Positions 1 through 7,128 of a stretch of 19,351 nucleotides of DNA are shown here, one piece after another; positions within the stretch are counted from its first letter, which is position 1, and each line of letters starts with the position of its first letter. The notes beneath the pieces were generated by a model. That model did not search any database. It was given only the letters and a program-made list of their open reading frames with translations, and had not been told where the DNA came from. The stretch is from Oscillospiraceae bacterium (GTDB lineage: Bacteria; Bacillota; Clostridia; Oscillospirales; Acutalibacteraceae): the NCBI GenBank assembly GCA_902761265.1, contig CACWJV010000007.1, forward strand, positions 1-19,351, written 5' to 3'. The translations under genes were made by a program, and so were the position numbers.

Positions 1-1224
1 CTGGAGCTGGTGGAACAGCTTGACGCCGGCGACGTGATCACCGGTATCATCGACTGCGACAAGTCCAATCGCGCGGTGCGCACATTGCCGTTTAAGCCCG
101 ACTGGGTCAACGAATTTATCGGCATCAACGTGAGCGCCGAAGAACAAAAAGCGATTCTCAAGCGCATCGATTTCAAAGTGGAGAATGATACGATCTATAT
201 TCCCTCGTTCCGCGGCGACATTGAGCATCAGGCCGACATTTCGGAAGAAATCGCCCGCTTCTACGGCTACGGGAATATTCCCAACCGTCCGCTGGCCGGC
301 GTTGCAAACGCCAAGATGACCGATGCACAGAAGCTCGAGCGCCGCATTTCGACAACACTGCTCGGCTGTGGATTGAGCGAGATTGCAACCTTCTCGTTTA
401 TCAGCCCGAAGCATTACGACAAGATCCGGCTGCCGAAGGACAGCAAAAAGAGAAACAGCGTGGTGATCAGCAATCCGCTCGGCGAAGACACCAGCGTGAT
501 GCGCACGACCGTGCTGCCGTCAATGCTCGATGTGCTCTCGCGCAACTATAACAACCGCAACGAAAGTGCAAAGCTGTTTGAGATCTCCAATGAATATATC
601 CCGAACGGCACCGAACAGCTCCCGGACGAAAACCAGATGGTCACCATGGGTATGTACGGCGACGGCTGCGATTTCTTTACGCTCAAGGGTGTTGTGGAAG
701 AGCTGCTGTATGCCTGCGGCGTAGACAACTACGACGTGGCCGCGGTGACGGACGACCCGACCTTCCACCCGGGCAGAACCGCCGAGATCACCGTGGACGG
801 CAAACGCATCGCACTGCTGGGTGAAGTGCATCCGGCTGTACTCGCAAATTATGAGATCGGTGTGAAAGCGTATCTTGCGCAGGCCGACTTTGCGTCGCTG
901 CTCGCCATCGGCAACACCGACCGCAAATATCACCAGCTTCCGCGCTTCCCGGCGTCCACCCGCGACCTGGCATTTGTTTGCGATATTGATCTGCCGGTGC
1001 TGGGCCTTGAAAAGAAGATCAGCGAAGCGGTCGGCAAGATTCTCGAAGGCATCTCGCTGTTCGACGTTTATGTCGGTTCGCAGATTCCGCAGGGCAAAAA
1101 GAGCGTAGCGTTCTCGATCAAGATGCGTGCTGCGGACCGCACGCTGACCGACGAGGAAGCCGACGCCGCGATGAAACGCGCGATCAAAGCGCTCAAGGCG
1201 CTCGGTATTGAGCTGCGTTCCTGA
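1..1224 (+). CDS. pheT: Phenylalanine--tRNA ligase beta subunit, 3' part (5' end outside window)
   Basis: C-terminal half of the beta subunit of the alpha2-beta2 cytosolic enzyme that charges tRNA-Phe with phenylalanine using ATP. The frame is open from base 1, so the start lies upstream. About 407 codons are visible; family members are usually near 800 residues. In order: a B5 domain (about residues 30-95 of the visible part, with the FRGDIEHQADISEEIARFYG signature), the catalytically inactive class II core-like domain (about 105-300), and the C-terminal FDX-ACB anticodon-binding domain starting near FPASTRDLAF and ending with ALGIELRS. A strong terminator follows directly, so pheT is the last gene of its transcript, presumably pheST with pheS upstream outside the window. 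Identification is certain; nothing is odd about it. Confidence 0.97.
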   Translation: MELVEQLDAGDVITGIIDCDKSNRAVRTLPFKPDWVNEFIGINVSAEEQKAILKRIDFKVENDTIYIPSFRGDIEHQADISEEIARFYGYGNIPNRPLAGVANAKMTDAQKLERRISTTLLGCGLSEIATFSFISPKHYDKIRLPKDSKKRNSVVISNPLGEDTSVMRTTVLPSMLDVLSRNYNNRNESAKLFEISNEYIPNGTEQLPDENQMVTMGMYGDGCDFFTLKGVVEELLYACGVDNYDVAAVTDDPTFHPGRTAEITVDGKRIALLGEVHPAVLANYEIGVKAYLAQADFASLLAIGNTDRKYHQLPRFPASTRDLAFVCDIDLPVLGLEKKISEAVGKILEGISLFDVYVGSQIPQGKKSVAFSIKMRAADRTLTDEEADAAMKRAIKALKALGIELRS

Positions 1225-1242
1225 TGACAGTTTTATAAAATG

Positions 1243-1276
1243 AGCGTGTGCCATACAAACGGCACACGCTTTTTTG
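1243..1276 (+). terminator. Rho-independent terminator after pheT
   Basis: A perfect 10-bp stem (1243-1252 AGCGTGTGCC with 1261-1270 GGCACACGCT) has an 8-base loop and is followed by a run of T. It starts 19 bases after the pheT stop codon. Confidence 0.92.
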
Positions 1277-1289
1277 TGTTTTTCGTCAA

Positions 1290-1318
1290 TTGGAAAGCAT
1301 AGTCGGTTATGGTATAAT
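1290..1318 (+). promoter_or_regulatory. Sigma-A type promoter for the GH95-like lipoprotein
   Basis: TTGGAA at 1290-1295 (4 of 6 consensus bases), a 17-base spacer, then a perfect TATAAT at 1313-1318. It lies between the pheT terminator and the start codon at 1338, so the lipoprotein gene is probably transcribed alone from a very short leader. Confidence 0.75.
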
Positions 1319-1337
1319 ACAGTTCGAGGTGATAGAG

Positions 1338-4007
1338 ATGAAAAAAAGGATCCCCGTCGTATTGCTGACGGTTTTGCTGCTGCTTTTGCTTTGTGCCTGC
1401 GGCAGCACGCCGAACACCGCTGTGCTGCATGAACTGATTCCGGACACGACCAAAGCGTCGTTCAGCTATCGCTATACGACCCTGTCCGCCAAAAAGCGCA
1501 ATTCAACCAACGCATGGCGCCACGGTATGGTCAGCGGCAACGGGATGCAGGGCTTTGTGGAAAGCGGCGACCCCTACAGCGACAGCTTCATTTTCCAAAA
1601 TATGTATTTTATTATGCCGAACGTCAACGTGCGGTACTGCCCTGTGACGAGCGACGAGCTCGAGTCGGTCCGTCAGACGATTGTGAAAGGTGAAAACATC
1701 ACCGACAATGCCAGCTACGACGACGTCTACCGCTTTCATCCCGGCGGCGCGCTGCGGCTGGATATGGAGGGCAAGGGCAAGCGCGACTATATCCGTTACA
1801 CGGACTATCTCACGTCGCAAGTCGGCGTCTATTTTAAGAATAACGACGGCAACTGGCTGCGCACGTCGTTTTCGTCAATGGCCGACGATGCCGTGATCAC
1901 AAAACTCAAGCAGTCGACCGACGGAGAAAAGCTCAATTTGACGCTCAGCTTTGACGATCTGTCGACGATGGCAAACTTCGGCGCAAGCGACGAAGCGAAC
2001 CTGCTGTATCAAAAGATCGCATCCGACAACGCGGACTGTCTTTCGCTGGTTGCGCACTATCCGGACTACGAAAACAGCGAGCTGAGAAACGGCGGCTACG
2101 CCACGCTGACGTATGTAGTCACCGTCGGCGGCACAAAAGAAAAAGTCGAGCTGCCGAAAGCGACCGAGGAAACGCAGTTTTGCGGCGACAACTGCGGCAT
2201 CCGGATTGCGGGGGCAGAGGAAGTGTATCTGATTACACTGTCCGGGCGTACAGCCGAGATGGACAGCTTTGACGCGTTCAAGGACACCCGGTCGTTTGCG
2301 CTGGTTGACGAGCTTTATCAAAAGACGGCGGCGGTTGCCGCAAGATACGGCAAAAACGGCGGCTTCGATTATGACGCGGCGCTGCAGGCGCATCTTGCGG
2401 TCTATGCGCCGCAATTTGACGCTGTGTCGCTCTCGCTCGGCGACGGCAGCGCACTGCCGAATGAAACGCTGCTTGCAAAACAAAAGGGCAAAAACCAGAT
2501 CCGCGCCGATCTTGCCGCGCGTACCTACTACGCCGGACGCTACGCCTATCTTTGCGCCGGCGGCGTGTCCACCCCGCGGCTGTACGGTATGTGGACCGGC
2601 GAATTCAACACCGGCTGGGGCAGCAAATACACAATGGACGCAAACGTCAATTTGCAGACCTCCTCGCTCAACACCGGCAATATGCCGCGCCTTGTGGACG
2701 GCTATGTAAACTTCCTGCTGCGGCAGATGCCCGACTGGGAGGAAAACGCAAAAGCCACCCACGGGTTTGACGATGCGATTCAGGCGCCGGTCAACACCGA
2801 CGGCGACAAGGCGGTCATCACCGAAACGTGCTATCCGTATCCGTTCCGCTATTGGAACGCCGGGGCGTCGTGGATGCTGCAGCCGCTGTTTGAATCTTGG
2901 CTGAGTTACGGCGATCTCGATCTGCCGCTGTCTGACGCCTATGATCTCGACGCGCTGCGCAGCGTGCTCTCCCCCATTGAAAAAGATCTGACCGATGCGC
3001 AGCTTGACGCGATCCGCGCCCGCGGCACGATGAAGCTGACGCGCGATATTCTGCTGCCGCTGCTCGAAAAAAGCGCCAACTACTGGAAACAGCTTCTTAC
3101 GCCAGAATACTACACCGACAAAGACGGCGGCATCCATTTTGAGCCAGGCAAAACGTCGCTCGCGCCCGACGAATACTATTGCATCCTCCCCTCCTATTCG
3201 CCCGAAAACAACCCGGCCAACTATCCGAGCCCGTCCGACGCAAACTGCGCAATCGACATCGCCGCGTGCCGCGACAATCTGCGGATGCTGCGTGAAATTC
3301 GGCTGTATCTGGACAAAAACGCCGATACCGGCGATCTGGACGCAATAATCAAAAAGCTGCCGCCGTATCTGTATGACGACACCGGCGCGCTCAAGGAATG
3401 GGCCACGACGCTGTTCGACGAAAACAACGAGCACCGCCATCTGAGCCATCTGTACTGCGTGTGGCCGCTGTTTGAAACGCAGCAGGACGACGCGTTGAAG
3501 AACGCCTGTCTGCAGGCCATTGCCAACCGCGAAAGCGAAAACGAAGCCAGCCATGCGCTGGTCCACCGGGCGCTGATTGCGGCGCGGCTCAAAGACAGCG
3601 AGAGCTTCACCGACGCGCTGCTCAAGCTGATGAATCACCGCATCCGCTATGACTCGCTGATGACAAACCACGACTATGACCGCGGAAGCTGCTATTGCAC
3701 CGATTTTTGCATCGGGTATCTCGGCATGATCCATGAAAGCCTTGTGTATTCCGACGAAAACAGCATCGAGCTTTTGCCGAGTGTGGCGCTAAGCGGCTTC
3801 CAAACAGGCGAAATCCGCGGGCTGCGTACCCGGTGCCGCGCTGTGGTACAGTCCATGCAGTGGGATCTTGACGCGGGAACCGTCAGCGCAACGATCGTTT
3901 CTCAGGAAGACCGCACGATCACGGTCCGGTGTCCACGCAGCGACGAATCCCATGTACTGGAATGCAAAGCAAACGTACCGGTTGCGGTGACGTTTGATCT
4001 CGGATAG
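1338..4007 (+). CDS. GH95-like glycoside hydrolase lipoprotein
   Basis: 889-residue predicted surface lipoprotein. The start at 1338 is chosen because GAGGTGAT lies just upstream and it gives a clean signal peptide (MKKRIPVVLL...) ending in a lipobox, L-C-A-C, with the lipidated Cys near residue 20. Family GH95 (alpha-L-fucosidase/alpha-L-galactosidase type) is indicated by three blocks. An N-terminal beta-sandwich-like motif reads HGMVSGNGMQGFV near residue 60. A central RLYGMWTGEFN...DANVNLQTSSLN stretch near 415-445 matches the GH95 block that carries the substrate-binding Asn pair (N-x-N). An EWATTLFDENNEHRHLSHLY block near 690-705 matches the strongly conserved HRHxSHL region with the catalytic acid nearby. 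It stands alone with its own promoter and terminator, and no sugar transporter or fucose pathway gene is adjacent. It is longer and more divergent than typical GH95 enzymes, so substrate specificity cannot be assigned; the family call is fairly firm. Confidence 0.85.
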   Translation: MKKRIPVVLLTVLLLLLLCACGSTPNTAVLHELIPDTTKASFSYRYTTLSAKKRNSTNAWRHGMVSGNGMQGFVESGDPYSDSFIFQNMYFIMPNVNVRYCPVTSDELESVRQTIVKGENITDNASYDDVYRFHPGGALRLDMEGKGKRDYIRYTDYLTSQVGVYFKNNDGNWLRTSFSSMADDAVITKLKQSTDGEKLNLTLSFDDLSTMANFGASDEANLLYQKIASDNADCLSLVAHYPDYENSELRNGGYATLTYVVTVGGTKEKVELPKATEETQFCGDNCGIRIAGAEEVYLITLSGRTAEMDSFDAFKDTRSFALVDELYQKTAAVAARYGKNGGFDYDAALQAHLAVYAPQFDAVSLSLGDGSALPNETLLAKQKGKNQIRADLAARTYYAGRYAYLCAGGVSTPRLYGMWTGEFNTGWGSKYTMDANVNLQTSSLNTGNMPRLVDGYVNFLLRQMPDWEENAKATHGFDDAIQAPVNTDGDKAVITETCYPYPFRYWNAGASWMLQPLFESWLSYGDLDLPLSDAYDLDALRSVLSPIEKDLTDAQLDAIRARGTMKLTRDILLPLLEKSANYWKQLLTPEYYTDKDGGIHFEPGKTSLAPDEYYCILPSYSPENNPANYPSPSDANCAIDIAACRDNLRMLREIRLYLDKNADTGDLDAIIKKLPPYLYDDTGALKEWATTLFDENNEHRHLSHLYCVWPLFETQQDDALKNACLQAIANRESENEASHALVHRALIAARLKDSESFTDALLKLMNHRIRYDSLMTNHDYDRGSCYCTDFCIGYLGMIHESLVYSDENSIELLPSVALSGFQTGEIRGLRTRCRAVVQSMQWDLDAGTVSATIVSQEDRTITVRCPRSDESHVLECKANVPVAVTFDLG

Positions 4008-4022
4008 GCAAACATCATAGAA

Positions 4023-4049
4023 AAAGAGCAGCTCGGCGAGCTGCTCTTT
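4023..4049. terminator. Bidirectional terminator between convergent genes
   Basis: A perfect 12-bp stem (4023-4034 with 4038-4049) has a 3-base loop GGC, with A residues on the left and T residues on the right. It can therefore terminate both the GH95-like gene (plus) and the hydrolase gene ending at 4064 (minus). Confidence 0.9.
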
Positions 4050-4063
4050 CGTTTTGTTTGCAT

Positions 4064-5647
4064 TTATCTGTTTGCAATCAATTGCTTGATGAATGCAAGG
4101 ATTGCTTTGAAGAATCGCAGGATCATATCTTTCCAGTTGACTTCCTTGAAGATGACCGTACCGCTGTCAAGGGTTTCGGCATTTTCGGCGGTCATCGGCA
4201 CGAGCGTGTCGCCGTTGTCCTCCGGGCCGGTATAGACCATATACTGCGGCGCAGTCGGGTCGGAGAAAACGGTCATGTTGCCGTTTGCCTTGAGGAATTT
4301 CAGCATGAAGTCATGGATGATGGCCGGGAATTGCGTGTGGCTGCTGCCATAGATGAACCATGTGGTATCCGGCAGCAGGCAGGTGGACGCGTCGACCATC
4401 TTGTCGGGCGAAATGTATTTTGCGGTACCTTTCTTTTCGGCGTCGGCAAGGTACTGATCGCTCAGCGTGGAGCCGTATTTTGCTGTGGTGGCACCGAGGG
4501 ATTCCGCTTTCAGCGACACCGAGTTGTCGCCGATTTCGTTGTTTGTTTCGCAAAGCGGCTGCACCTGGAAATCGCCGTATTTTGCATAGTTTGCAAACTT
4601 CACACCCGCTGCAATACCGTTTTTGATGATTTCAGGCACACGCTGACGCACCTTGGCGTCATAGTTGTCGAGCTTTTCGAGGAGGCCTGCATATTCTTCC
4701 TCGTAGCCGCCGAACACGCCTTCCCGCGCTTTTGCGTAGTGATCGGGTCCGACAAGCGCCCAGATGCCGGGCATCGTGCCGTAGGTTTCGCGCAGCATAT
4801 AAACAATCAGTTCTTTATAAATCTTCGGTGCGAGTATTTGCAGTCCGGCAAGGCCAGCGTCAAGCAGCATGGTGTCGCCGGTGAATTCAAGTGCAGCGTC
4901 CAGCAGCTCATTGACCATCTGATCTTCGATTGTATAATCAGGCGGCAGATTCTGCTTGAAACGACGCAGCGCCGCAGCGTCAAAACGCATTTCGTTGGCA
5001 AACAGCGCATTCATCAAATCCACGCCGGACGCAGACTGCACATAGATTTCGACACAATTTACATCGCCATAGCCGTATTCAGCAAGATAGGCCATGATCA
5101 CATTCACGCCTTCGCAACGACCGACAAGATTGACCTTAGCTGAACCATTGCGTTGTTTGACCTGCTGAATAAACCGATTCAGTTCTTCTGCGTTGACAAA
5201 CGGATCCAGCCGCCAGTCCTGATAAAAATTGTTCGAGCGAAATTTGTAGGAACCATCACTATATTTATCGGTGCCCCAGTTCCAGAAGCTCTTGTCATTG
5301 TGGGAGCCGTCGGACGCGTCGCCGTTCTTATCGAGCGCATAACCGCCAAAAACAGGCAGCACAACTTCAAAGAACTTCGCGCGATAAGCCTCCCATGCTT
5401 CGGGTGTGTCTTCTTTCATGGCGGTGATAAAGGTCGGCATACACTGTTTGACAGCATCCGCCAAAAAGCCATCCGGCATACTGCCGCCGTCAAAAATTTT
5501 TGTGCCGTCGGGCAAATAGATGTGTTCACCCTGCCCCTGCAAATAGACGTTCGGGATGTCTGTGCCCTGCTTTTCCGCGGCAAATGCAGGAATCGCGAGC
5601 GTCAACAGCATGAGCACAGCGAGCAAAATAGATACTGTTTTCTTCAT
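4064..5647 (-). CDS. Secreted LCAT-like alpha/beta-hydrolase with Cys at the nucleophile position
   Basis: 527-residue predicted exported protein. The start at 5647 is preceded by GAAGGAG and gives a classical signal peptide ending AIPAFA-A; the frame stays open upstream but that part is not convincing coding sequence. It is clearly paralogous to the products of 7129-8625 and 12448-13968. Shared features are a QDWRLDPF block (the YDWR signature of the lecithin:cholesterol acyltransferase-like family) near 150, the nucleophile-elbow strand KVNLVGRCEG near 170-180, and a C-terminal VDASTC..P.TTW block followed by a candidate catalytic His437. Here the elbow reads G-R-C-E-G, so Cys178 replaces the expected Ser. 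It is either a Cys-nucleophile enzyme, as in dienelactone hydrolase, or an inactive homologue. The last ~20 residues form a Phe-rich basic helix (FFKAILAFIKQLIANR). The substrate is unknown; lipids or esters are likely from the family. Confidence 0.82.
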   Translation of the reverse strand: MKKTVSILLAVLMLLTLAIPAFAAEKQGTDIPNVYLQGQGEHIYLPDGTKIFDGGSMPDGFLADAVKQCMPTFITAMKEDTPEAWEAYRAKFFEVVLPVFGGYALDKNGDASDGSHNDKSFWNWGTDKYSDGSYKFRSNNFYQDWRLDPFVNAEELNRFIQQVKQRNGSAKVNLVGRCEGVNVIMAYLAEYGYGDVNCVEIYVQSASGVDLMNALFANEMRFDAAALRRFKQNLPPDYTIEDQMVNELLDAALEFTGDTMLLDAGLAGLQILAPKIYKELIVYMLRETYGTMPGIWALVGPDHYAKAREGVFGGYEEEYAGLLEKLDNYDAKVRQRVPEIIKNGIAAGVKFANYAKYGDFQVQPLCETNNEIGDNSVSLKAESLGATTAKYGSTLSDQYLADAEKKGTAKYISPDKMVDASTCLLPDTTWFIYGSSHTQFPAIIHDFMLKFLKANGNMTVFSDPTAPQYMVYTGPEDNGDTLVPMTAENAETLDSGTVIFKEVNWKDMILRFFKAILAFIKQLIANR

Positions 5648-5741
5648 AATTATAGCATCTCCTTCGTTATATAATGCGGAAAGATTTCTCCATGTAAAAA
5701 ATATAACAACAAAAAGGTGCAAAGTTGTTGCAATTGTGTGA

Positions 5742-5757
5742 ATGATTCGTGAATCAT
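5742..5757. repeat. Perfect 7-2-7 dyad upstream of the 4064-5647 gene
   Basis: ATGATTC at 5742-5748 and GAATCAT at 5751-5757 form a perfect inverted repeat around GT, about 95 bases upstream of the hydrolase start codon. It could be an operator. No U-run follows it on either strand, so a terminator is unlikely. Confidence 0.4.
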
Positions 5758-5773
5758 AGAAAAGTTTTTCGCC

Positions 5774-5794
5774 CCATATTTGTGCAATATGGGC
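5774..5794. repeat. Small hairpin downstream of the Mbeg1-like gene terminator
   Basis: CCCATATT (5774-5781) and AATATGGG (5787-5794) form an 8-bp stem with loop TGTGC. It lies directly after the terminator at 5801-5824 in the minus-strand transcript and before the neighbouring hydrolase gene. It may be a secondary termination or mRNA-stability element. Confidence 0.4.
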
Positions 5795-5800
5795 AAAGAA

Positions 5801-5824
5801 AAAACGCCGGGATCGGCGTTTTTT
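5801..5824 (-). terminator. Rho-independent terminator after the Mbeg1-like gene
   Basis: A 10-bp perfect stem (5801-5810 with 5815-5824) has loop GGAT; the minus-strand reading ends in a run of T. It begins 11 bases beyond the stop codon of the 5836-7002 gene, so that gene and the next minus-strand hydrolase are separate transcripts. Confidence 0.9.
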
Positions 5825-5835
5825 CCAAAAAAGAT

Positions 5836-7002
5836 TTATGCAAAAATTTTGCTGCGGATCATGTCCGCCGCTTTGGCCGCTGCGGGCTGCGCTTCGGCTT
5901 TGATGTTCTTGACAGTGTTGACAAGAATCTTGCCCGCGCCGGCAAACGCACTTTTGAACACTTCTCTTGTTTGCGGCTCCACGGCTTTCCATGCCTTGAC
6001 GGCGCCGCCGGCGGCGGAACCGATATGGGTGACAAGCCCGGTCAGCGTCACCTGTCCGGTCGCTTCGATCAGCTTGTTGGCAACCGTATCAACCACGGCG
6101 GCCTGCGCGTCTGTCACTTTGCCGATGATGCCGGCAAGCGCGACGTCGGTGATTTTGGCGAGCTTGTCCACGTCGGGACGGGTTTGCAGGGTGCCGCCCA
6201 CAATCTGCCACGATTTGAGGTCGTGCTGGAACGGACCGAGCGGGACGTTGCTTTTGACCGCCGTGTAGTCATAGTCGTGCGAGAGCATCATGCCGACAAA
6301 CGAGGAGTGCGGCACCAGATGGCGGTAGCGCGGGAGGATTGACGCGTATTCCGGCGTGTGGAACAGCGAGTAGTCGTAATAGCCCGGGCCGTCGTTGTTA
6401 TAGACCGTGCGGATGCGGCTGCGGATGGCGTCGCTCGTTTTCAGCGCGGCATAAAGCGCGAGATGGCCGCCCTTGCTGTGGCCGCACAGAATGATATCGC
6501 GATCAAACGCCGCGGCGGCTTTTTCCAGATAGTCGAGCGCAAGCTTGTAGGACGGGATCTCTTTGCGCGCAAAAATGTCGAGATCCTCTTTCCAGCCGAG
6601 GATCGTGTCGTCCGTGCCGCGATAGACGATGACCATTGTGCCGTCTGGCAGCAAGAACGTGCCGGCACCGAACTGTACGGCAGGCTCGGCGCAAAGCGCT
6701 TCCTTGACGCCGACGATTTTCATTTCGGCAAACCGCGGCTGCACCGCCATGCGCATGATATTGTGGCTGCCGTCGGCCGGGATCATCAGGCCGAGCTTTT
6801 TGTGCTGATAGCCGCGCGAAGCGAACACGTCGTTGCACGCCATCGGGAACGGCACCGGTTCGGCGGCAAAGCTTTCGCTGACCACGCGTTCAAACGGCAT
6901 ATAGAAGATCTGGCAGAATAAAAGGTTGTCCGCGTCGCCGAACGGCACATCGGAAAACGAATGCATTCCGTTTGTTTCGATATATTCTTTCACTCCTGGC
7001 AT
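5836..7002 (-). CDS. Mbeg1-like (DUF2974) alpha/beta-hydrolase, cytoplasmic
   Basis: 388 residues with no signal peptide, so probably cytoplasmic. The start at 7002 is set by GGAGGA at good spacing and a strong promoter upstream. The N-terminus matches the Mbeg1-like/DUF2974 pattern (FSDVPFGDADNLLFCQIFYM). The middle carries YRGTDDTILGWKEDL, a lid/oxyanion region, and the nucleophile elbow C-G-H-S-K-G-G with Ser176, followed by TVYNNDGPGYY, also typical of the family. The last ~110 residues are Ala-, Val- and Lys-rich and look helical, without similarity I recognise. Family members are predicted serine hydrolases (lipase/esterase-like) of unknown substrate. It is divergently arranged with the secreted hydrolase gene at 7129, their promoters lying back to back. 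The fold is secure; function is unknown. Confidence 0.85.
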   Translation of the reverse strand: MPGVKEYIETNGMHSFSDVPFGDADNLLFCQIFYMPFERVVSESFAAEPVPFPMACNDVFASRGYQHKKLGLMIPADGSHNIMRMAVQPRFAEMKIVGVKEALCAEPAVQFGAGTFLLPDGTMVIVYRGTDDTILGWKEDLDIFARKEIPSYKLALDYLEKAAAAFDRDIILCGHSKGGHLALYAALKTSDAIRSRIRTVYNNDGPGYYDYSLFHTPEYASILPRYRHLVPHSSFVGMMLSHDYDYTAVKSNVPLGPFQHDLKSWQIVGGTLQTRPDVDKLAKITDVALAGIIGKVTDAQAAVVDTVANKLIEATGQVTLTGLVTHIGSAAGGAVKAWKAVEPQTREVFKSAFAGAGKILVNTVKNIKAEAQPAAAKAADMIRSKIFA

Positions 7003-7034
7003 AACTGGTTCCTCCGATTCCTCATGTTTTCTTT

Positions 7035-7063
7035 ATTTTAACATACTGTTCAAAGTCTGTCAA
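7035..7063 (-). promoter_or_regulatory. Consensus promoter for the Mbeg1-like gene
   Basis: On the minus strand, TTGACA (7063-7058), a 17-base spacer, and TAAAAT (7040-7035). It ends about 32 bases upstream of the start codon. Its -35 box is 2 bp from the -35 box of the divergent plus-strand promoter. Confidence 0.88.
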
Positions 7064-7065
7064 TC

Positions 7066-7094
7066 TTGACATTCCGATTTTTCGGCATTATAAT
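7066..7094 (+). promoter_or_regulatory. Perfect consensus promoter for the 7129 hydrolase gene
   Basis: TTGACA at 7066-7071, exactly 17 bases, then TATAAT at 7089-7094: a full sigma-A consensus. Together with the divergent -35 box it makes a TGTCAA-TC-TTGACA inverted repeat, so both promoters could respond to one bound protein. Confidence 0.92.
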
Positions 7095-7128
7095 AGCCAC
7101 AAAGAAGCTTTGAAAGGACTCGATGATT

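Noticed and set aside
1875..3734. Long minus-strand open frame (619 codons) opposite the GH95-like gene
   Set aside because: The plus strand encodes a recognisable GH95-like lipoprotein with signal peptide, promoter and RBS; the antisense product is Arg-, Val- and Ala-rich with no domain, as expected for an antisense frame in GC-biased DNA.
4058..5143. Plus-strand open frame opposite the Cys-type hydrolase
   Set aside because: It mirrors a real minus-strand gene with paralogues; the translation has no recognisable motifs and no RBS.
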